Shown: positions 6,852 through 13,942, numbered from the stretch's first letter. The stretch: DNA of 14,653 bases from Candidatus Bathyarchaeota archaeon (GCA_018396615.1 JAGTQT010000023.1:1-14653); one strand, 5' to 3'. Program-made: numbers and translations. Notes: generated from the sequence alone by a model not told the origin.

Positions 6852-7964
6852 TTGTATCATAAGACACAATACTTTTATGACCCACAGCACCCAAATATGT
6901 CAAGGAAGAGACAAATGAAACAAGAGCAGAAAACCGCCTCACTAGGATATGCAACAGACGCCATAAAGGGAGCCGCCCAATACGCAACAAAAACAGAATC
7001 CTTCTCCCTAAAGAGGGGCAACTCTAAAATCACAGTAAGCATAAGCAAAAGACGCGAAATGTCACAATCCCCCCACCTACATAAATATGACATAGCAAAA
7101 TACGATCTTCACCCCGGCTATATTTTCCCGGAATCTTTCCAAAGCCTCATTCCCTCCGGTACACCTGAATATGTGGACAGCGGGCAAAGATATGTTGAAA
7201 GGATGATTAGAGCACTTTATTACTTTAAGCAGTGCGCTTTGATAGGTCCTTCTGGCACGGGAAAAACGCACATTACTTATCTTGTTGCCGAGTTGACAGG
7301 TTTACCTGTTTGGGAAGTGAACTGTGACCTTCAGACATCTTCTTATGACCTTATAGGAAGGTTCATTGGGCTTGGAAAAGAGAACTGGGTTGACGGGCAG
7401 GTTACAAGTTGGCTCAGATTCGGTGGTCTTCTATACCTTGATGAAGCCAACATGATGAAGCAGGATGTTGCGACAAGACTTAACCCTGTACTTGACACTA
7501 GAGGGCACCTTGTCTTAACTGAGAAGGACAACGAAATTGTTTCACGTCACCCATACGCGTATCTCATAATTAGCATGAACCCGTTTTCAGCAGAGTTCGC
7601 TGGAACCAAACCTTTGAACGCTGCTTTCAGAAGACGCATGAGTGTTTGGGTAAACTTTGACTATGAAAGTGTGGGAGAGAAAATCTCGCAGCAAGAAATC
7701 AACCTTTTAATCAAAAGGACCAATGTTGACAGCGACACTGCGTACAAGATCATACGTGTCGGCGCAGAGATGAGAAGACAATACAAGACAGGGGATCTTC
7801 CATACGGGCCATCCATCGGCGATTTGATTCATTGGGCAGTGTTGATTAAAGATGGGTCTGATCCGCTTTCCGCTGCTGAGGAAACAATTGTCGCCTTGAC
7901 AAGTGATAGTGTTGAGGTTCAGGGTGATGTCCGCAGGCTGGTTGAATCAATATTCAAAACCTAG
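6852..7964 (+). CDS. MoxR/NorQ-like AAA+ ATPase
   Basis: From TTG at 6852 the protein is 370 aa. It has a complete AAA+ core of the MoxR type (AAA_5): Walker A GPSGTGKTH (132-140), Walker B GGLLYLDEAN (191-200), sensor 1 ISMNP (240-244), and GTKPLNAAFRRRM (251-263) with candidate arginine finger residues. The phrases GTKPLNAAF and DEAN place it near the CbbQ/NorQ/GvpN branch. These hexameric ATPases work with a VWA protein to remodel or metallate enzymes, and the next gene encodes such a partner. The first 80 residues are basic and look disordered. The true start is unclear. ATG 6897 (residue 16) fits leaderless transcription from ACTTTTATGA, and ATG 6915 (residue 22) has AGGAAG six bases upstream. 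Either is likelier than TTG. The gap to the VWA gene is 24 bases, consistent with an operon. Confidence 0.87.
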   Translation: MYHKTQYFYDPQHPNMSRKRQMKQEQKTASLGYATDAIKGAAQYATKTESFSLKRGNSKITVSISKRREMSQSPHLHKYDIAKYDLHPGYIFPESFQSLIPSGTPEYVDSGQRYVERMIRALYYFKQCALIGPSGTGKTHITYLVAELTGLPVWEVNCDLQTSSYDLIGRFIGLGKENWVDGQVTSWLRFGGLLYLDEANMMKQDVATRLNPVLDTRGHLVLTEKDNEIVSRHPYAYLIISMNPFSAEFAGTKPLNAAFRRRMSVWVNFDYESVGEKISQQEINLLIKRTNVDSDTAYKIIRVGAEMRRQYKTGDLPYGPSIGDLIHWAVLIKDGSDPLSAAEETIVALTSDSVEVQGDVRRLVESIFKT

Positions 7965-7988
7965 AGCATTATCATGCGGTGAGTAAAG

Positions 7989-9716
7989 GTGGGATGGCTT
8001 GACTACGCTTGGGCCACATTCTTTGAAAAAGACTACCTAAAAGCTAGACTGCTCGTTTCCCCGAGGTTTAGGTTTCCTCAGCTTTTTCGCGATGACCGAT
8101 GCTTTGTTTGCGTTGTCCCTGAGCCAGTAACCAAGAAGATTGATGGTAAAGATATGGTATTACTTATGGGTTACAGCTTTCCAGTGGGCGCTTTAGGAAA
8201 GCTTCAGCTTGCAAGCCTCTTCAGAGCGTCAGTAACCCACTTGGGTGCTCATGCTGTTTGCTCAAATCCTGATGACTACGCCGAGTGGAGCGCACGCAAA
8301 GATGTTAGGCTAGCTAAATTTACCATGACCCTTCTGGAAGATGTAATGGTTTACACCTACATCCAAAATAAGCATACAGATAAGCTTGTTGACCTGGCAT
8401 TTGCAAATGCTTTGGCTTTGAAAAGAATGCGGAAAGTAGATAGGTTCATAAATCCTGCAACAAGAATGATGGCAAATCTGCTTGTCTGGTTGAATGCTGG
8501 TTTTGTTGCCGGTGAAAAGAAAAAAGACGATGCATCATTGGTTTACCTTTATGATCTAATTGATCAGTTTAGGAAGAAAAGCATCCTATCTCTTACGGAC
8601 AAAAACATTGAACTAAATGAATTAAAGCTGGAAGTTGCTGATGCCATCTACAATGCAGTGCAAGATGCTGGCACAATAACAGAGTGCCCCTTTCTACCTC
8701 ACACCGAAGAGTTAGGCTCCTGCTCCATCTTTCTCCCCCTCTATAATGTTGAGACAGAAATAACCGCCGAGGAAGAGTTCAAAAGGTGCATTACTCATCT
8801 AGGAGGCACTTCATACTACTCGGAAGACGACCGTAAAATCTACTTGAAAGTTGCTGAGGCTGAAGCGGAACAGATTTTTGAGTCTTGGAAGCGCCAACAA
8901 GAAAAAGAACAAAACATTATTGCCAAGTACAGCGAGCTTCTGTCTCTGACACAGTTTAAGTCCGTAGAGATTCCAGAACAGGACTACGCAAAGTTTCTGC
9001 GCGCAAAAGCAGCATGCAAAAGCGAGGCGCACAGGCTTCTGGAAAGCCTTCTCGTGGCTCGTGACGCGTTGGATGAGGATCCGAGAAAAGACTTCGGCGT
9101 TCTTGACCTTCAAGAGGTTATCCAGGTTATTGCCAGCAAAAGTCCCAGAATGGACGTTTTTATGCTGGATGAAAACCTCAGTAAAAGTTATTCGTGGGCT
9201 ATTTTGCTTGATGCCAGCAAAAGCATCAGATATACAAAAGATTTTGCCATGGAAATTTTCATACTCCTAGCCGACGTAGCGAGTTCTCTTCTTCTGGATC
9301 CAGCGTCTTGGGGAGCGTATGCCTTCAACGACCGCTTTCTCATCATCAAAGATTTTAACGAAAGATACAATGCCCGAGTCAAAGCCAGAATTGGCGGAAT
9401 AGAGTTCGACGGCTTCACATATATGCCTGATGCGCTCAAAATGGCGGCGAATCTACTTAAATCTAGAGCAGAGAACTTGAGGTTAATTACAATTATTTCT
9501 GATGGATGGCCTTATGGCTATCAGGATATGCGTGCTGCGTTAGCAGAGACAGTGGAATTTCTTGCCGGAAAAAACATTGCAGTTCTGGCCATAGGCGTGA
9601 AAAGCCGACAAATGGAGTTGGTTTTCAAGTCTTGCTCTACTGTCTACTCTTTGCGCGAGTTGACAAAGTTTTCAAATCTTTATCTATCAGCAAGCAGGAC
9701 GGCAGCGGAGACATAG
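7989..9716 (+). CDS. VWA-domain protein, partner of the MoxR-like ATPase
   Basis: The 575-aa protein carries a C-terminal von Willebrand factor A domain (about 400-565). Its metal-ion-dependent adhesion site is intact: AILLDASKSI (404-413, DxSxS with D408, S410, S412), the threonine loop GFTYMPDAL (475-483) and ISDGWP (503-508). The N-terminal 390 residues are largely helical with no motif I know. A charged segment near 290-315 could form a coiled coil. This arrangement resembles CbbO/NorD-type partners of CbbQ/NorQ ATPases, which link the ATPase ring to its client through the MIDAS metal. There is no signal peptide, so it should be cytosolic. The start is GTG 7989, five bases after GGTGAG; an ATG at 7994 is in another frame. 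The gene ends 13 bases from the convergent threonine synthase. The client is unknown: no carboxylase, nitric oxide reductase or gas vesicle gene is nearby. Confidence 0.85.
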   Translation: MGWLDYAWATFFEKDYLKARLLVSPRFRFPQLFRDDRCFVCVVPEPVTKKIDGKDMVLLMGYSFPVGALGKLQLASLFRASVTHLGAHAVCSNPDDYAEWSARKDVRLAKFTMTLLEDVMVYTYIQNKHTDKLVDLAFANALALKRMRKVDRFINPATRMMANLLVWLNAGFVAGEKKKDDASLVYLYDLIDQFRKKSILSLTDKNIELNELKLEVADAIYNAVQDAGTITECPFLPHTEELGSCSIFLPLYNVETEITAEEEFKRCITHLGGTSYYSEDDRKIYLKVAEAEAEQIFESWKRQQEKEQNIIAKYSELLSLTQFKSVEIPEQDYAKFLRAKAACKSEAHRLLESLLVARDALDEDPRKDFGVLDLQEVIQVIASKSPRMDVFMLDENLSKSYSWAILLDASKSIRYTKDFAMEIFILLADVASSLLLDPASWGAYAFNDRFLIIKDFNERYNARVKARIGGIEFDGFTYMPDALKMAANLLKSRAENLRLITIISDGWPYGYQDMRAALAETVEFLAGKNIAVLAIGVKSRQMELVFKSCSTVYSLRELTKFSNLYLSASRTAAET

Positions 9717-9729
9717 GTTTCCCGCTATC

Positions 9730-10839
9730 TTAGCGTGGTTGAAGACTGGTTTTCAAGCCTGTTCCAGTAAGGATGATTACTACATTTTCGTGTTTTTCCA
9801 GTTCTTTTTTGTCGACTTGCTGCACATATCCCGCGAAGGCTACTGCTGAGCTTGGCTCGACGAAGAAACCATTTTTTGCTAGCTGCAGGAAAGCGTTGTA
9901 GATTTCTTTTTCCTTAACGATAACTGCTGTGCCTTCAATCTCTTTTAGACCCTTGTCCATAAGGTCAAGAAGCGGCGGATTCACGCTTACTAAAGCGTCT
10001 GCAACTGAGTTCACGGTTGAAGGAGGCGTGTAGGACGTGTTTCTAAAGCGGTGGTAAAGGGGTGACACTTGTTCAGTTTGGCAAGCAACGATTCTTGGCA
10101 TTAACCTAACCGCCTTGGAAGCGTAGAGATGTTTGAAGCCTTCAACTATTCCCAGAAGCAGTGTCCCAGCAGATACTGGAAGGTAGATACGCTCAGGCGT
10201 CTTCCATTTGAATTGTTCAGCTAGTTCGTATGCCAAGCTTCTGACGCCGTCTCTGAAAAGAGGATGAAGTATGTGTCCAATGTAGAAGCCTCTTCTCGTG
10301 GTTTTCTGTGCAGCTTCGGCGACTTGGCTTCGGCTTCCTGAAACCTTGACTACTTCGGCGTCGTAGAACTGGATTTGGCTGAATTTGGGGCCGGAAACAT
10401 TTTCAGGGACGTAGATTTTTGCTTTTAGCCCTGCTCTGGAGGCGTATGCGGCTATTGAGGCTCCTGCGTTGCCTGACGAGTCTTCGGTTATGTGTCCTTT
10501 TACTTTTTTCACCTGCTCGTGTATAGCAGATATTAGTGTGGTTGAGCCTCTGTCTTTGAATGATCCTGTGGGGTTGGAGGATTCGAGTTTGAAGTAGATG
10601 TTTTTGGAGAATCTGACTAGCGGTGTCCAGCCTTCGCCTAGCGTCATTATTTCTTTTTTTGAAGTGTAGGGAAAAAATTCTGCGTACCGCCAGCTGCTGT
10701 AGTCTTTTTTGCGGATTTTTGCGGGGTCGAATTTGTCGTGTAGATGGACGTTTAGGGGGTTGCCGCATGATGGGCATTTGAATGTTAGAAGGCTTTTGGT
10801 GAGCTTGTTGCAGGATGCGCATGTGATTTCGTAGTTCAC
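9730..10839 (-). CDS. thrC: Threonine synthase with N-terminal zinc ribbon
   Basis: The 369-aa PLP enzyme of fold type II converts O-phosphohomoserine to threonine. The N-terminus has a CxxC...CxxC zinc ribbon (C7, C10, C22, C25) typical of archaeal and plant-like threonine synthases. GEGWTPLVRF (68-77) precedes the PLP lysine motif SNPTGSFKDRGST (K95). The phosphate-binding SSGNAGAS (121-128) and a C-terminal ILTGTGLKTS complete the fold. Length is at the short end of the family. The GTG at 10839 is chosen because the protein then begins just before the ribbon; GAGG lies about 11 bases upstream. A TATA-like box is at 10873-10883. A related fold II enzyme such as threonine dehydratase or cysteate synthase is less likely but cannot be excluded without a tree. 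Confidence 0.83.
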   Translation of the reverse strand: MNYEITCASCNKLTKSLLTFKCPSCGNPLNVHLHDKFDPAKIRKKDYSSWRYAEFFPYTSKKEIMTLGEGWTPLVRFSKNIYFKLESSNPTGSFKDRGSTTLISAIHEQVKKVKGHITEDSSGNAGASIAAYASRAGLKAKIYVPENVSGPKFSQIQFYDAEVVKVSGSRSQVAEAAQKTTRRGFYIGHILHPLFRDGVRSLAYELAEQFKWKTPERIYLPVSAGTLLLGIVEGFKHLYASKAVRLMPRIVACQTEQVSPLYHRFRNTSYTPPSTVNSVADALVSVNPPLLDLMDKGLKEIEGTAVIVKEKEIYNAFLQLAKNGFFVEPSSAVAFAGYVQQVDKKELEKHENVVIILTGTGLKTSLQPR

Positions 10840-10872
10840 TTGGGTTGCCTCAAGCTTTCTGTGCGGTCGGTG

Positions 10873-10883
10873 GGATATTTAGC
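10873..10883 (-). promoter_or_regulatory. TATA-like box for thrC
   Basis: GCTAAATATCC on the minus strand lies about 34-44 bases before the GTG at 10839. That spacing suits a leader of only about 10-15 bases. Confidence 0.4.
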
Positions 10884-10910
10884 TTTAACATTTTGTGATT
10901 GTTGATGGAA

Positions 10911-10920
10911 ACTTTTATTA
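10911..10920 (+). promoter_or_regulatory. TATA-like box for etfB-etfA
   Basis: ACTTTTATTA lies about 43-52 bases before the GTG at 10963. The expected transcription start would leave a leader of about 20-25 bases containing the ribosome binding site GAGGTGAG (10952-10959). Confidence 0.5.
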
Positions 10921-10962
10921 TTGGAGTTGCTAAGCATCTAGTTCTCCGCTTGAGGTGAGACT

Positions 10963-11751
10963 GTGAGAAGAATCATTGTCTGTCTTAAGCAAGCTGTTGA
11001 TGTTGCCCAGTTGAAGGTTGACGCTGTAACGAGGCAGCTTGTGACTGCTAGCGCGCCGAGGAAGATGAGTGATTTTGACAAGAATGCTTTGGAGGAGGCT
11101 GTTCAGCTTAAGGAGAAGCTTGGTGACACCGAGGTCTTTACTGTGACGGTTTGTAGCGAGGATGCTAAGAGCGTGTTGCGTGAGGCACTTGCGATAGGTG
11201 CGGATAAGGCTTATTTGGTTAATGATGCTGCTTTTGTGGGGTTGGACACTTTTGGAACTGCCTGCGTTTTGGCTGAGACTGTGAGGAAGATCGGTGGGTT
11301 TAATCTTATTATCTGTGGTGAGACTTCTCTGGATAGTTTTTCAGGGCTTGTGGGTTCAAGGCTGGCAGAGCTTCTTGGTTTGCCTTTGATTTCTTCGGTT
11401 AGGAAGGTTACTGTTGAGGGCGATTATATGGTGGCGGAGAGGTCTCTAGAGGATGCCGTTGAGACTGTTAGGGCGCGTATGCCCGTGGTGGTTTCGGTTA
11501 CGCGTGAGATTAATCAGCCGAGGATTCCGTCTTTGATGATGATTATGAAGGCTTCTAAAAAGGAGATCGTGGTTTGGAACGGAGCTGATCTGGGCGTTTC
11601 AAAGGAGCTGCTTGAGCCGAAGATCGAGGTGGTTGAGGTTCTGGCGCCGAAGACGGAGCGGAAAAAGATCAGGGTAAAAGGCGAGAGCGTAGCGGAAATT
11701 GCGGAGAATCTTGCAAAAGCGTTGGTTCAAGAGGGCGTTGTGGGAAGGTGA
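10963..11751 (+). CDS. etfB: Electron transfer flavoprotein, beta subunit
   Basis: The 262-aa protein is EtfB, which with EtfA forms a soluble flavoprotein carrying electrons between dehydrogenases and the quinone pool or ferredoxin. Visible motifs are the N-terminal CLKQAVD (7-13), SDFDKNALEEAVQLKE (36-51), a CGETSLDSFSGLVGSRLAEL stretch (the nucleotide-loop region, usually CGxQAxDxDTGQVG) and QPRIPSLMMIMKASKKEI, a typical EtfB signature. The GTG start at 10963 follows GAGGTGAG. The stop codon lies five bases before the likely EtfA start. The loop differs from the consensus (SLDSFSG for AxDxDTG), so nucleotide binding may differ from classical AMP- or FAD-binding forms. Whether this pair bifurcates electrons cannot be decided here. 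Confidence 0.92.
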   Translation: MRRIIVCLKQAVDVAQLKVDAVTRQLVTASAPRKMSDFDKNALEEAVQLKEKLGDTEVFTVTVCSEDAKSVLREALAIGADKAYLVNDAAFVGLDTFGTACVLAETVRKIGGFNLIICGETSLDSFSGLVGSRLAELLGLPLISSVRKVTVEGDYMVAERSLEDAVETVRARMPVVVSVTREINQPRIPSLMMIMKASKKEIVVWNGADLGVSKELLEPKIEVVEVLAPKTERKKIRVKGESVAEIAENLAKALVQEGVVGR

Positions 11752-11756
11752 AAGTT

Positions 11757-12722
11757 ATGAGTGAGTTTAAAGGCGTTTGGGTTTTTTCTGAAAAGTTTGA
11801 TTTAGCTCTGGAAATGCTTGGAAAAGCGCGGGAAATAGCGGACAAGCTGCATTGCGAGCTAAGTACGGTGCTTATTGGAAGCAATGTTGGTGAAAGGGCG
11901 AATGAGCTGACTCGCCATGGAGCGGACAAGGTTTACCTGGCTAGTGATCCGGCGCTGGAGCATTTTCAAGCTGAAGCATACCTTGGCGTCTTGCACAGTC
12001 TAGTGGCGAATTATAAGCCGGAAGTGGTGCTTGTTGGTTCGACTAAGAATGGGAAGCCTCTTGCTTCTAGGCTTGCAACGCGGCTTTGTGTAGGCTGCGT
12101 TCCGGATTGCGTTCGGCTGGATGTCGATGGCGAAGGGAAGCTTGTTTGCGACAGGATCACATATGGGGGAAGTGCTTTTGCGAAGATAACTTTTAGAGGT
12201 AAGCCGCAGATTGCCACGGTCCCACAGAGAGCGTTTGAGAAGCCTTCTCCCAAAGAGCGTGGCGGGCAAGTGATTAAGGTAGATGTGAAGATCGAGTCTG
12301 CTTGTACTGAGGTTGTTGGTGTCAAGCCTTTGGAGTCTTCTAGCGTGAGGATTGAGGATGCTAAGGTGATCGTTAGCTGCGGTCGCGGATTGCAGAATAA
12401 AGAGGATAGGGTTTTGCTGGACGAGTTGGCTCAGGTTTTATGTGGCCAAGTTGGGTGTTCTCGTCCGTTAGCTGAGGATCGTAAGTGGTTCAGCGAGTGG
12501 GTTGGCTTGTCGGGACATAAGGTTAAGCCGAAGCTGTATATCGCCTGCGGAATTTCAGGAGTAATTCAGCATGTGGCGGGCATACGGGATGCGAAGGTAG
12601 TTGTGGCAATTAATAAGGATGAACAAGCACCTATATTTGAGGTTGCAGACTATGGCGTGGTCGGCGACTTGTATCAGATCTTGCCAGCGCTGAAAGAAGC
12701 AATAAAGAAATATGTACAGTAA
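11757..12722 (+). CDS. etfA: Electron transfer flavoprotein, alpha subunit
   Basis: This 321-aa protein is EtfA. The N-terminal domain (about 1-190) has the alpha/beta fold shared with EtfB. The C-terminal FAD domain shows VIVSCGRGLQNKE (204-216), GCSRPLAED (233-241, with the FAD-contacting SR), LSGHKVKPKLYIACGISG (251-268), VIQHVAGI, VVAINKDEQAPIFEVADYGV and a C-terminal GDLYQILPALKEAI. All are classical. I prefer ATG 11757 because AAGGTGA precedes it at a good distance. A GTG at 11748 overlapping the etfB stop (GTGA) would add three residues. No EtfC/EtfX (FixCX), acyl-CoA dehydrogenase, lactate dehydrogenase or ETF-quinone oxidoreductase gene is present within the window, so the electron donor and acceptor remain unknown. 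Confidence 0.93.
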   Translation: MSEFKGVWVFSEKFDLALEMLGKAREIADKLHCELSTVLIGSNVGERANELTRHGADKVYLASDPALEHFQAEAYLGVLHSLVANYKPEVVLVGSTKNGKPLASRLATRLCVGCVPDCVRLDVDGEGKLVCDRITYGGSAFAKITFRGKPQIATVPQRAFEKPSPKERGGQVIKVDVKIESACTEVVGVKPLESSSVRIEDAKVIVSCGRGLQNKEDRVLLDELAQVLCGQVGCSRPLAEDRKWFSEWVGLSGHKVKPKLYIACGISGVIQHVAGIRDAKVVVAINKDEQAPIFEVADYGVVGDLYQILPALKEAIKKYVQ

Positions 12723-12737
12723 AGATACTTTGCTGTT

Positions 12738-12762
12738 TAAGAGAGATCCTGCCTCTTAGGTA
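12738..12762 (+). terminator. Weak hairpin downstream of etfA
   Basis: TAAGAG (12738-12743) and CTCTTA (12753-12758) can pair around a 9-base loop, 16 bases after the etfA stop, and a short T-run (TTATTTT) follows at about 12768-12774. Archaeal terminators rely mainly on T-runs, so this is a modest candidate. Confidence 0.25.
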
Positions 12763-12810
12763 GGTGTTATTTTGGATAGATTGTTAATTGGAGTTTTTAG
12801 TTATAGATTG

Positions 12811-12909
12811 CTACCGTAAATCAGTGCCAGCGGAGTGGGAAGCCGTGGGAACACCAAAAAACGCGAGAAGCACGAGAATAGTTATTTCAGCCGCTTTTGG
12901 CTTCTTCAT
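12811..12909 (-). CDS. Possible 32-aa signal-peptide-like small protein
   Basis: This ORF starts with ATG at 12909 inside the last codons of the 150-aa gene, in another frame, and overlaps it by 23 bases. GGAGAGG lies about 5 bases before the ATG, a strong ribosome binding site. The protein begins MKKPKAAE and continues with the hydrophobic run ITILVLLAFFGVP, then a small-residue, polar C-terminus (TASHSAG). It looks like a short signal peptide or single-span membrane peptide. The good ribosome binding site and the charged-then-hydrophobic order are unusual for a chance frame. It could be a real micro-protein coupled to its neighbour, the remnant 5' end of a lost secreted-protein gene, or coincidence. 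I recognise no family. Confidence 0.35.
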   Translation of the reverse strand: MKKPKAAEITILVLLAFFGVPTASHSAGTDLR

Positions 12910-13339
12910 CCTTTCCTCTCCGCCTTAGGTATAGAGTTCCGATTGCTAGCCACCCCGCCCCACAAGCAATAGCTCCTACAGGTTGTTGGGGGAGATTTTT
13001 TGGAACCGGATAGGCAGTCCACAAAGCTGAAACTTGGTAAAACTTGTCTTTATACAAAAACATCGGTTGCACTTCTTGTAGCGGGAACGGCTCCTTGCTT
13101 TTGTCTACTATTACATGCGAAAAACAGTTTTCATCAGGGTAATAGTCTATAATTCCCAGATCTTCGGGAGTATACCAGACCGGTGGCGGGCTTTCTCCTG
13201 TGTAAAGATCCACTCCATAAGCAGTGCTGCCCCGAGAATCGTTGTTGCTGTATGCGTGGGCTTCGTAGCTGACATAGGCAACTGTGACTATAATCATTAC
13301 AACTGAAAATATCTTTATTATTTTCATTTTTTTACTCAC
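12887..13339 (-). CDS. Small protein with two membrane helices, function unknown
   Basis: This 150-aa protein is unrecognised. The basic N-terminus (MSKKMKIIK) leads into a membrane helix or uncleaved signal anchor (about 9-28, FSVVMIIVTVAYVSYEAHA). A polar domain of about 90 residues is rich in Tyr, Pro and Asp (YTGESPPPVWYTPEDLGIID). A second hydrophobic segment (about 120-137, VGAIACGAGWLAIGTLYL) is followed by RRRGKDEEAK. The positive-inside rule predicts both ends in the cytoplasm and the middle domain outside. It has only two cysteines (C72, C126), one of them in the second helix. The GTG at 13339 is supported by GGAGGG seven bases upstream; an in-frame ATG four codons later is possible. 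A TATA-like box is at 13381-13390. The domain could bind or protect something at the cell surface, but no motif shows what. Confidence 0.65.
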   Translation of the reverse strand: MSKKMKIIKIFSVVMIIVTVAYVSYEAHAYSNNDSRGSTAYGVDLYTGESPPPVWYTPEDLGIIDYYPDENCFSHVIVDKSKEPFPLQEVQPMFLYKDKFYQVSALWTAYPVPKNLPQQPVGAIACGAGWLAIGTLYLRRRGKDEEAKSG

Positions 13340-13380
13340 TAAAATTCCCTCCTAGCGTTATATGCAGCTTCCCCTCTGTT

Positions 13381-13390
13381 CAATTTAAAT
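13381..13390 (-). promoter_or_regulatory. TATA-like box for the 150-aa membrane protein
   Basis: ATTTAAATTG on the minus strand lies about 42-51 bases before the GTG at 13339. It would leave a leader of about 20 bases that includes the GGAGGG ribosome binding site. Confidence 0.45.
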
Positions 13391-13800
13391 TTTTCTTATA
13401 GACACGACTAGAGAACCTGCCCAATTTGCTTTGTAGAATCATCGTACACGTAGAAGCAATCCTCCTTTTAATCCTTCTTTTTTGGATTTTTTCATATATC
13501 CAACAATTGATACCAGAACCAAACAATCACAGGTGAAAGAACGGCAATCATAAATATTCTTCATAAGCTAAAAAACTCGTTGTTGCCGTCTTACAGTGTT
13601 ACATGAGCCTAGGAGAGCGTGTTCTTTACATCTAATATTTCACTTGGTCATCAGCACACGCCTAGTAGAGCAAGGCTGAACCTGTATCACATGTGTATAT
13701 GATGACGGCGGCAAAACCTTCGCCAAACTAGAAAGATCTTCTAGCCCTTAAAAAGTGGATCGTCGCCAGTTGGAACTCTGCTGGCTTTTCAACGTGGCAG
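13391..13800. other. Gene-free stretch with small inverted repeats
   Basis: I found no convincing gene here. The stretch is AT-rich and holds several short inverted repeats. They are TTGGAT/ATCCAA (13482-13503), GGCG/CGCC (13707-13724), CTAGAA/TTCTAG with a five-base loop (13728-13744), and GCCAG/CTGGC (13765-13785) followed at once by TTTT. A minus-strand AAAAGGAGG (13461-13469) looks like a ribosome binding site, but only short frames follow it. An ATGATGA at 13699-13705 resembles a C box but has no matching D box. Confidence 0.4.
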
Positions 13801-13918
13801 TGCGAGGGGTGGGATTCGAACCCACGTAGGCCTTCGCCAGAGGATCTTAAGTCCTCCCCCATGTCCTAGGTATCTGTCTATCTAGCCGCCTATTTAGACC
13901 TGGCTCGGGTACCCTCGC
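13801..13918 (-). tRNA. tRNA-Leu(UAA) with an intron-like insertion in the D loop
   Basis: The acceptor stem pairs GCGAGGG (13912-13918) with CCCTCGC (13802-13808). The T arm is GTGGG-TTCGAAT-CCCAC, and the discriminator base is A at 13801. The anticodon arm GAGGA-CTTAAGA-TCCTC has anticodon UAA, giving leucine. The long variable arm (14 bases, TGGCGAAGGCCTAC) is that of a class II tRNA and confirms Leu. CCA is not encoded. The gene is 118 bases long because about 33-34 extra bases interrupt the D loop. Removing them gives an ordinary 84-85-base tRNA-Leu with D loop GAGCC...GGACAT. A TATA-like element lies at 13943-13953, about 30 bases upstream. Confidence 0.9.
13868..13901 (-). other. Probable tRNA intron in the D loop (non-canonical position)
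   Basis: The insertion lies between the CC at positions 16-17 and the conserved GG of the D loop. Because AGG occurs at both ends, the exact boundaries are ambiguous by a few bases, and the length is 33 or 34. AGGT near the 5' side can pair with ACCT near the 3' side, and TCTA with TAGA inside. I could not fit a strict bulge-helix-bulge with two three-base bulges and a four-pair helix at the boundaries, so a relaxed motif would be needed. Archaeal tRNA introns outside 37/38, including the D arm, are known from Thermoproteota. Confidence 0.65.
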
Positions 13919-13942
13919 CGTAACCTACAAAATAGTGGTTTA

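Noticed and set aside
13446..13565. Minus-strand frame of about 40 codons, with an AAAAGGAGG element (13461-13469) near its 3' end
   Set aside because: The GGAGG lies inside the frame, not before its ATG. Other starts after the GGAGG give very short peptides at poor spacing.
13699..13705. C-box-like ATGATGA suggesting a C/D box guide RNA
   Set aside because: No CTGA D box lies at the expected distance downstream, and no D'/C' pair is visible.
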